Assembly (NCBI GenBank): GCA_025464645.1
Contig: JAODGF010000067.1
Location: 1,249-12,094, forward strand
Direction of reading: 5' to 3'
Origin: Methanosarcinales archaeon
Lineage (GTDB): Archaea > Halobacteriota > Syntropharchaeia > Alkanophagales > Methanospirareceae
DNA: 10,846 nt
Below, piece by piece: positions 6,311 to 10,846 of this stretch; the stretch's first letter is position 1, and each line of letters starts with the position of its first letter. The position numbers were made by a program, and so were the translations under genes. A model generated the notes under the pieces. That model ran no database searches. It saw only the letters and a program-made list of their open reading frames with translations, and was not told where the DNA came from.

Positions 6311-7566
6311 TACGTCCCCAACTCCCATGAGCTGAGATATTTCTTTTGCTCTTCCGTTAGTTCTTCTACTTCCACGCCCATTGATTTCAGCTTCAATCGA
6401 GCTACTTCTTCGTCTATCTCCTTCGGCACTGGATATACCTTTTTGCGAAGCTTTTCGTGATTCTCTACGATATACCTCACGCACAGCGCCTGGTTTGCGA
6501 AGCTCATGTCCATCACCTCAGGAGGATGCCCGTATGCGGCAGCAAGATTCACAATCCTGCCTTCAGAGAGCAAATATAACTTCCTACCGTCTCTCATCTG
6601 ATATTCAACCACATTCTCTTTTATTTCCCTTTTCTCTACTGTCACCGCTTCCAGGTCATTTATGCTTATCTCAACGTTAAAATGACCCGCATTGGCGAGA
6701 ATAGCACCGTCTTTCATCAACTCAATATGCTCGCCGCGTATAACAGAAGTATCGCCGGTAGCAGTGATAAAGACGTCGCCGATTTCTGCCGCTGCTCGCA
6801 TTGGCATCACCCTGTATCCATCCATAACCGCCTCTAATGCTTTCCTCGGGTTTGTCTCCACCACTACCACAGATGAGCCAAGCCCTTTTGCCCTTAGCGC
6901 TATTCCTCGTCCACACCAGCCATATCCAGCCACTACAACTACTCTGCCTGCAAAGAGAATATTTGTTGCATTCATTACACCATGAATTGTAGATTGCCCG
7001 GTTCCATATCTGTTATCAAACATCATCTTCGTCTCTGCGTCGTTAACCGATATAACAGGAAAGCCCAGCTTGTTCTCCTTTGCTCTTGCGTGAAGCCTTA
7101 TCACGCCGGTAGTCGTCTCTTCGCAGCCACCCATTACATTTTTCATCAGTTCTTCGTGCTCTGTATGGATCCTTGTAGTTGCATCGCCACCGTCATCAAG
7201 CACTACCGCAGGTTCTAATGCCAGCGCTTCATCTATGCATTCGTAATATTCATCCTCACGCTCACCTCTAAATGCATAGGTTTTTATACCAAGCGAAGCC
7301 AAAGCAGCAGCTATGTCGTCCTGGGTAGAGAGTGGATTGGCAGCAGTAAGTGCAACCTCCGCACCGCCGGCTTTTAAAGTTAGGACAAGATTCGCCGTTT
7401 CTACCGTGACATGCAAACACGCAGTCACAGTTACTCCTTCTAACGGCTTTTCTCGCTCGTATCTCTCCCTTATCATGCTCAAAACCGGCATTCTCCCACT
7501 AACCCACTCTATTCTCTTCTTACCGCCCTCTGCAAGGTTTATGTCCTTTACTATGTAATCTTTCAT
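6310..7566 (-). CDS. ahcY: Adenosylhomocysteinase (SAH or S-inosylhomocysteine hydrolase), archaeal short form
   Basis: 418 residues. The enzyme cleaves S-adenosylhomocysteine, the inhibitory product of SAM-dependent methyltransferases, to homocysteine and adenosine, using bound NAD+. Seen in order: HVTVETANL substrate region (52-60), LDDGGDATT (123-131), EETTTGV (149-155), the catalytic Lys/Asp pair K180 and D184 in VNDAETKMMFDNRYG, the Rossmann loop GYGWCGRG (214-221), NAGHFNVEI, and the C-terminal histidine motif AYGHPPEVM. It lacks the longer C-terminal extension (ending KPDHYRY) of eukaryotic and many bacterial enzymes and ends SSWELGT, as archaeal homologues do. In some methanogens the homologue prefers S-inosylhomocysteine made by a deaminase; sequence alone cannot decide. 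The ATG at 7566 fits the family N-terminus (IEWVSGRMPVL at 19-29). It is divergent from rpoF across a shared promoter region. Confidence 0.96.
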   Translation of the reverse strand: MKDYIVKDINLAEGGKKRIEWVSGRMPVLSMIRERYEREKPLEGVTVTACLHVTVETANLVLTLKAGGAEVALTAANPLSTQDDIAAALASLGIKTYAFRGEREDEYYECIDEALALEPAVVLDDGGDATTRIHTEHEELMKNVMGGCEETTTGVIRLHARAKENKLGFPVISVNDAETKMMFDNRYGTGQSTIHGVMNATNILFAGRVVVVAGYGWCGRGIALRAKGLGSSVVVVETNPRKALEAVMDGYRVMPMRAAAEIGDVFITATGDTSVIRGEHIELMKDGAILANAGHFNVEISINDLEAVTVEKREIKENVVEYQMRDGRKLYLLSEGRIVNLAAAYGHPPEVMDMSFANQALCVRYIVENHEKLRKKVYPVPKEIDEEVARLKLKSMGVEVEELTEEQKKYLSSWELGT

Positions 7567-7679
7567 CTTTCAAACACCTTGTCCATCTTTGCTATCCAAT
7601 GAATTCTACTACATAAAAACCTTTTTATCTTTTTATGGTTTATAGCGGGAATTGAAGGAGAAAAAGAAGGAAAGGGGAA
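7567..7679. promoter_or_regulatory. Divergent promoter region, ahcY (-) / rpoF (+)
   Basis: AT-rich gap between two divergent start codons. On the minus strand GTTTTTATGT (7611-7620) is a TATA-like box about 45-54 bases before the ahcY ATG, giving a leader of roughly 20-25 bases. On the plus strand CTTTTTATC (7621-7629), TTTTTATGG (7630-7638) and TTTATAG (7639-7645) are overlapping candidates for rpoF, and purine-rich GGAAAGGGG (7669-7677) before the ATG at 7680 can act as its ribosome site. The boxes for the two genes nearly touch, so the genes could be co-regulated. Confidence 0.5.
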
Positions 7680-8072
7680 ATGATTGTAAAAGAGATAATC
7701 AGTGAGAGGGTCTTGGCACTTGCAGAAGCGAAGGAAATATTGAAAGCTCAGAGGAGAAGTGTACAAGGACAAGAAGAGGGGAAGAAAGATAAAGAGAAAG
7801 GGGGGATGGAAGAAGAAGAGATGAGGTATGAAAGGAGAAAAGCCTCTGAGCATACAACAAAGTTTGCCAAACTCGGCGCTAAAGAGTCAAGGGCACTTAT
7901 AAATGAGCTTTTGACGTTAGAGAAGATGAAGGAAGAGATAGCGGTGAGGGTCGCTGACCTGATGCCAAAGAGCAAAAATGAGGTCCGAGCAATATATGCA
8001 AAGGAAAGATTCACACTTACTGAGGCGAACATAGAAAAAATACTCGATTGTGTCGCAAAATATGAATCTTAA
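7680..8072 (+). CDS. rpoF: DNA-directed RNA polymerase subunit F (Rpo4/Rpb4), with charged insertion
   Basis: 130 residues. Rpo4 pairs with Rpo7 to form the stalk of archaeal RNA polymerase, which helps open complex formation and processivity and binds emerging RNA. Recognised from ISERVLALAEAKEIL at the N-terminus, EHTTKFAKLGAKESRALINELL in the middle, and the C-terminal HRDC-like end NEVRAIYAKERFTLTEANIEKILDCV. Most archaeal homologues are about 105-120 residues. The extra length is a low-complexity, Lys/Glu/Gly-rich stretch at about residues 28-47 between the first helix and the RRKASEHTTKF region, probably a disordered loop. The start is supported by the purine-rich GGAAAGGGG just upstream. 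The DUF655 gene downstream is the usual archaeal partner; the common upstream neighbour rpl21e is replaced by divergent ahcY. Confidence 0.93.
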   Translation: MIVKEIISERVLALAEAKEILKAQRRSVQGQEEGKKDKEKGGMEEEEMRYERRKASEHTTKFAKLGAKESRALINELLTLEKMKEEIAVRVADLMPKSKNEVRAIYAKERFTLTEANIEKILDCVAKYES

Positions 8073-8122
8073 TGATTGAAGTCGAGGCGAACGTGAAACT
8101 GCGGCGAAGCGTTTTTGATTAA
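8072..8122 (+). other. 16-codon mini-ORF overlapping the rpoF stop
   Basis: An ATG overlaps the rpoF stop as TAATG and runs 16 codons (MIEVEANVKLRRSVFD) to a TAA at 8120, 37 bases before the DUF655 start. It could be a coupling or leader ORF or chance. No family resemblance is seen. Confidence 0.2.
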
Positions 8123-8143
8123 ACTCTTCTTAAATGTTTATTT

Positions 8144-8154
8144 GGAGGGAGGGG
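8144..8154 (+). promoter_or_regulatory. Shine-Dalgarno site fixing the DUF655 start
   Basis: GGAGGGAGGGG ends five bases before the ATG at 8160, which makes that start much more likely than the TTG at 8115. Confidence 0.6.
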
Positions 8155-8159
8155 AAAGG

Positions 8160-8756
8160 ATGAAAGGGTATGTGCGAGAAAGAAAGGGAGGTAAAGAGAA
8201 TGGAAAGAAACGAGAGACGTATGCTCGAGTGCTCGATTTTTTGCCTTATGGACATCCAGACGATTCACGCCCGGTATATCAGAAAAAACCACTTGTTCAG
8301 GCGATTGGCGAGGATAAGTTCGTCTTAATGGAGCTCTCTCCAAAGAGAGATAAAACCGTCGTGGTGTATGAGCGCGTGTATATTGGGGAAGGCGAGCGGG
8401 AAGTAATAGACCATGTAATCAAGCGACTACGCTACACGGAACTAACGCCGACAGCAAAGATGGAACTTCCTTTTTTACTGGAGAAAATAGTAAAGGATGA
8501 TGAAAAAAAGTTTATAAGGATTTTCAACGAAGCGAAACCTATCACCACAAGGTTGCATACACTTGATTTGCTGCCCGGGATAGGGAAGAAATTGATGTGG
8601 GCGATATTGGAAGAGAGGAGGAAAGGAGAGTTTTCCGATTTTGAAGACCTCACGAAAAGAGTAAAAGGGCTTCATCACCCAGAAAGGATTATTGCAAAGC
8701 GAATAGAAGAAGAAATAATAGATGAGGATGTTAAATATAAAATTTTCATATCCTAA
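8160..8756 (+). CDS. DUF655 helix-hairpin-helix nucleic-acid-binding protein
   Basis: 198 residues from the ATG at 8160. The N-terminal half, after a Lys/Arg/Gly-rich leader (residues 5-19), has ARVLDFLPYGHPDD (22-35) and a beta-rich stretch through VYERVYIGEGER (69-80), consistent with the small barrel-like domain expected for DUF655. The C-terminal half holds a helix-hairpin-helix element, LLPGIGKKLMWAILEERR (137-154), followed by FSDFEDLTKRVKGL, typical of non-specific DNA or RNA binding. The family is archaeal and usually sits between rpoF and ksgA, suggesting a role in RNA metabolism or ribosome biogenesis; no activity is established. Here the downstream neighbour is hdrA, two bases after the stop, instead of ksgA. 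Confidence 0.88.
   Translation: MKGYVRERKGGKENGKKRETYARVLDFLPYGHPDDSRPVYQKKPLVQAIGEDKFVLMELSPKRDKTVVVYERVYIGEGEREVIDHVIKRLRYTELTPTAKMELPFLLEKIVKDDEKKFIRIFNEAKPITTRLHTLDLLPGIGKKLMWAILEERRKGEFSDFEDLTKRVKGLHHPERIIAKRIEEEIIDEDVKYKIFIS
8731..8744 (+). promoter_or_regulatory. Candidate TATA box for the first hdrA
   Basis: TTAAATATAAAATT lies inside the end of the DUF655 gene, about 15-28 bases before the hdrA ATG, which has no Shine-Dalgarno site. The spacing fits a leaderless transcript starting at or beside the ATG, independent of rpoF-DUF655. Confidence 0.35.
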
Positions 8757-8758
8757 AA

Positions 8759-10732
8759 ATGATAGGTATAGAAACTCCACGGATAGGTGTTTATATCTGC
8801 CATTGCGGGGTGAACATAGCGGCTACGGTGGATGTTAAAGAAGTAGCGAGGTTTGCAAACGATTTACCCTGCGTGGTTATTGCGCGAGATTACCAGTACA
8901 TGTGCTCAGACCCTGGTCAAGCATTAATAAAGAAAGATATAAAAGAGCACGGGTTGAACCGGGTTGTTGTTGCCTCTTGCTCTCCACGGATGCATGAGCC
9001 CACATTCAGAAATGCGTGTGAAGATGCTGGTGTGAACCCGTATTGTTTTGAAATGGCGAACCTGAGAGAGCAGTGCGCATGGGTTCATTCGGATAGAGGT
9101 AGAGCGACAGAGAAGGCAAAGGATTTGGTGGCTTCGGCGGTCGGTAAAGCGGCATTGTTAGAGCCTTTAGTGCGGAAAAAAGTCAGTGTCGTACCAAGAG
9201 CGCTGGTAATAGGGGGAGGAGTAGCAGGGATCTATGCCGCTCTTGAGATTGCTGATAAAGGATTTGAGACGTATTTAGTGGAAAAAGAGCCTTCTATTGG
9301 GGGACACATGGCTCAACTCGATAAGACGTTCCCTACTTTAGATTGCTCGGCTTGCATTCTCACGCCGAAGATGGTGGAAGTTGAAAGGCACAAGAATATC
9401 CAGTTGCTCACTTATTCTGAGCTGAAAGAGGTAGATGGGTATATAGGGAACTATAAAGTGAAGATAAGGAAGAGAGCTCGCTACGTGGATGAGAACAAAT
9501 GCACGGGCTGTGGAGAATGTGCAAATGCATGTCGGCTGCGTGAAAGAATCTCAAATGAATTTGACGCGGGGTTGGGAAAAAGAAGTGCAATATACGTCCC
9601 TTTTCCTCAAGCTGTTCCTCTAATATACACCGTAGATGCAGAAAGTTGCCTGTACATCACGAAAGGAAAATGCGGCAAATATCCGGCGTGTAAAGAAGCG
9701 TGTCCGGTGGACGCGATTGATTTCGAGCAGCACGAGGAAGAGATAGAAGTAGAAGTAGGGACAATTGTGGTTGCAACAGGATACGAACTGCTTGACCTTG
9801 CCGAGAAGCCGGAGTATGGCTATAAATACAATGAGGTTCTAACCGGGTTGGAATTTGAAAGGCTTTCTGTCGCTTCTGGTCCTACGGGTGGTAAGATAAT
9901 AATAAACGGAAAAGAGCCAAAAGAAGTGGTTTTCATCTCTTGCGTTGGTTCTCGTTCTCGCAAGGAGGATGAATGTGAATACTGCTCTCGTGTGTGCTGC
10001 ATGTATATAGCGAAACAAGCACATCTGGTAAGAGAAAAAATACCTGATGCGAAAGTAAAAGTAATATACAATGATGTGAGGGCGTATGGAAAAGGGTTTG
10101 AGGAGTTTTATAATAGAGCAAGGGATGAGGGAGTGGAATACATAAGAAAAGAGCTTGAGGACCCCGTAGAGGTAGTGAAAAGGAATGAAGAGGAGAAAAA
10201 AGTGGTGGTAAGAACGATATGCGAGAGAAAGGAGATGGAAATAGAAGCGGATTTGGTAATATTGGCAAATGCAATCGTGCCAGGGAAGGATGCAGATGAA
10301 CTCACCAGGATATTAAAAATATCAAGAAGTGCAGATGGATTCTTCTTAGAGGCGCACCCCAAGCTTCGCCCCTTAGATACCTTCACCGATGGCATTTTCA
10401 TCGCGGGTTGCTGTCAGTCGCCAAAAGATATTCCGGACAGCGTTGCACAGGCGGTTGGTGCGGCAATACGAGCTTCGATACCTTTGATGAGGGGCGAGGT
10501 GGAGATAGAGCCAATTGTAGCGAGTGTGAATGAAGCGGTTTGCGTGGGTTGCGGAACGTGCGAATCGATATGTCCTTTTGATGCACTTTCTCTCGAAGGG
10601 GGTGTGATGAGAGTGAATGAAGTGGTCTGTAAAGGATGCGGTTCTTGTGGCTCTGCATGCCCCTCCGGGGCGATTTCAATGAGGCATTTCAAGGATGAGC
10701 AGATATATGCACAGATAGAGGCGATGACGTGA
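8759..10732 (+). CDS. hdrA: HdrA, FAD/iron-sulfur subunit of heterodisulfide reductase
   Basis: 657 residues, full length. HdrA holds the flavin that bifurcates (or confurcates) electrons between ferredoxin and the HdrB site, where CoM-S-S-CoB is reduced. Order seen: N-terminal cysteine-rich domain with IGVYICHCG (9-17) and SCSPRMHEPTF (73-83); FAD loop GGGVAG (152-157) and the HdrA signature GGHMAQLDKTFPTLDCSACI (181-200); an inserted ferredoxin cluster C248/C251/C254/C258; a cluster in KCGKYPACKEACP; the second FAD half with CVGSRSRKEDECEYCSRVCC and CQSPKDIPDSVAQA; and two C-terminal [4Fe-4S] motifs, C595/C598/C601/C605 and C624/C627/C630/C634. Cysteines appear throughout, with no in-frame TGA suggesting selenocysteine. 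Soluble, cytoplasmic. It starts two bases after the DUF655 gene and is followed by a second hdrA; no hdrB, hdrC, mvhD or frhB is visible, so its partner cannot be named. Confidence 0.96.
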   Translation: MIGIETPRIGVYICHCGVNIAATVDVKEVARFANDLPCVVIARDYQYMCSDPGQALIKKDIKEHGLNRVVVASCSPRMHEPTFRNACEDAGVNPYCFEMANLREQCAWVHSDRGRATEKAKDLVASAVGKAALLEPLVRKKVSVVPRALVIGGGVAGIYAALEIADKGFETYLVEKEPSIGGHMAQLDKTFPTLDCSACILTPKMVEVERHKNIQLLTYSELKEVDGYIGNYKVKIRKRARYVDENKCTGCGECANACRLRERISNEFDAGLGKRSAIYVPFPQAVPLIYTVDAESCLYITKGKCGKYPACKEACPVDAIDFEQHEEEIEVEVGTIVVATGYELLDLAEKPEYGYKYNEVLTGLEFERLSVASGPTGGKIIINGKEPKEVVFISCVGSRSRKEDECEYCSRVCCMYIAKQAHLVREKIPDAKVKVIYNDVRAYGKGFEEFYNRARDEGVEYIRKELEDPVEVVKRNEEEKKVVVRTICERKEMEIEADLVILANAIVPGKDADELTRILKISRSADGFFLEAHPKLRPLDTFTDGIFIAGCCQSPKDIPDSVAQAVGAAIRASIPLMRGEVEIEPIVASVNEAVCVGCGTCESICPFDALSLEGGVMRVNEVVCKGCGSCGSACPSGAISMRHFKDEQIYAQIEAMT

Positions 10733-10739
10733 ATGCAAA

Positions 10740-10749
10740 TTTTAAATTA
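10740..10749 (+). promoter_or_regulatory. Candidate TATA box for the second hdrA
   Basis: TTTTAAATTA lies about 39-48 bases before the second hdrA ATG, in the 55-base gap after the first hdrA. There is no Shine-Dalgarno site. The second copy may have its own promoter with a short leader of roughly 20 bases. Confidence 0.35.
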
Positions 10750-10787
10750 AATGGTAGAAGTTGATTTGAACTAATCAGAAAATTATT

Positions 10788-10846
10788 ATGAAAATCGGCG
10801 TTTATATATGCCATTGCGGAACAAACATAGCAGCTACGGTGGATGT
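10788..10846 (+). CDS. hdrA: Second HdrA, only the N-terminus in the window
   Basis: Nineteen codons are visible before the window ends: MKIGVYICHCGTNIAATVD. From the second isoleucine on, 16 of 17 residues match residues 9-25 of the HdrA just upstream (a V-to-T change), while the DNA over the same 53 bases (10794-10846 against 8783-8835) differs at 8 positions, mostly silent. It therefore looks like a tandem paralogue under selection rather than a recent exact copy or an assembly artefact. It begins with MK-IGVY, the compact N-terminus usual for HdrA, whereas the first copy has six more residues in front. Whether this copy is complete, and whether hdrB/hdrC follow, lies outside the window. 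Confidence 0.85.
   Translation, partial: MKIGVYICHCGTNIAATVD

Noticed and set aside
5844..6335. 163-codon plus-strand ORF after trm5
   Set aside because: It begins with TTG, is low-complexity Ser/Leu/Phe-rich in its second half, and most of it is antisense to the better-supported 75-residue helical gene.
9933..10274. 113-codon minus-strand ORF
   Set aside because: Lies entirely within hdrA and has the Leu/Pro/Phe/Ser pattern expected from the complement of purine-rich coding DNA.
10751..10774. Seven-codon ORF between the two hdrA genes
   Set aside because: Too short, no ribosome site, no sign of conservation.
1..10846. CRISPR arrays, insertion sequences, phage genes, toxin-antitoxin pairs
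   Set aside because: No regularly spaced repeats, transposase motifs, inverted terminal repeats or defence-gene motifs were seen on either strand.

Overview
The window is archaeal and most likely from a methanogen- or methanotroph-lineage euryarchaeon. The evidence is archaea-only genes (RNA polymerase subunit F/Rpo4, a DUF655 helix-hairpin-helix protein, a UPF0216 protein, archaeal-type Trm5, a short archaeal adenosylhomocysteinase), two HdrA-type heterodisulfide reductase genes in tandem, a small siroheme sulfite reductase-like protein of the kind common in methanogens, and TATA-like boxes in front of genes that lack a Shine-Dalgarno site. Several HdrA paralogues beside ordinary housekeeping genes fit ANME-1/Syntrophoarchaeia-like or related Methanomicrobia genomes. 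That placement is inference; only the archaeal assignment is firm.

Layout. Positions 1-2205 (+) hold a tightly packed set: the 3' part of a siroheme/[4Fe-4S] sulfite reductase-like gene, nifB one base after it, and aroE overlapping the nifB stop by 4 bases. Positions 2214-3512 (-) hold a duplicated MgtE/SLC41-type membrane transporter that converges on aroE. From 3697 (+) come an AroQ chorismate mutase, a RimI-type N-acetyltransferase overlapping it, a UPF0216 protein, the tRNA(m1G37) methyltransferase Trm5, and a 47-codon ORF overlapping the trm5 stop. Positions 6026-7566 (-) hold adenosylhomocysteinase followed by a 75-residue helical protein. A divergent AT-rich promoter region (7567-7679) separates them from rpoF, the DUF655 gene and hdrA (+). 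A second hdrA starts at 10788 and runs off the window.

How the genes relate. aroE and chorismate mutase belong to aromatic amino-acid synthesis but are split by the transporter on the opposite strand. Adenosylhomocysteinase removes the by-product of SAM-dependent methylation (such as by Trm5) and of NifB, which uses SAM as a methyl donor and a radical source. HdrA is the FAD/iron-sulfur electron-bifurcating subunit of heterodisulfide reductase complexes; no hdrB or hdrC is visible here. The most intriguing association is the sulfite reductase-like gene fused in operon fashion to nifB, because NifB cofactor assembly is reported to take its ninth sulfur from sulfite. No tRNA, rRNA, CRISPR array, insertion sequence or phage gene was seen.
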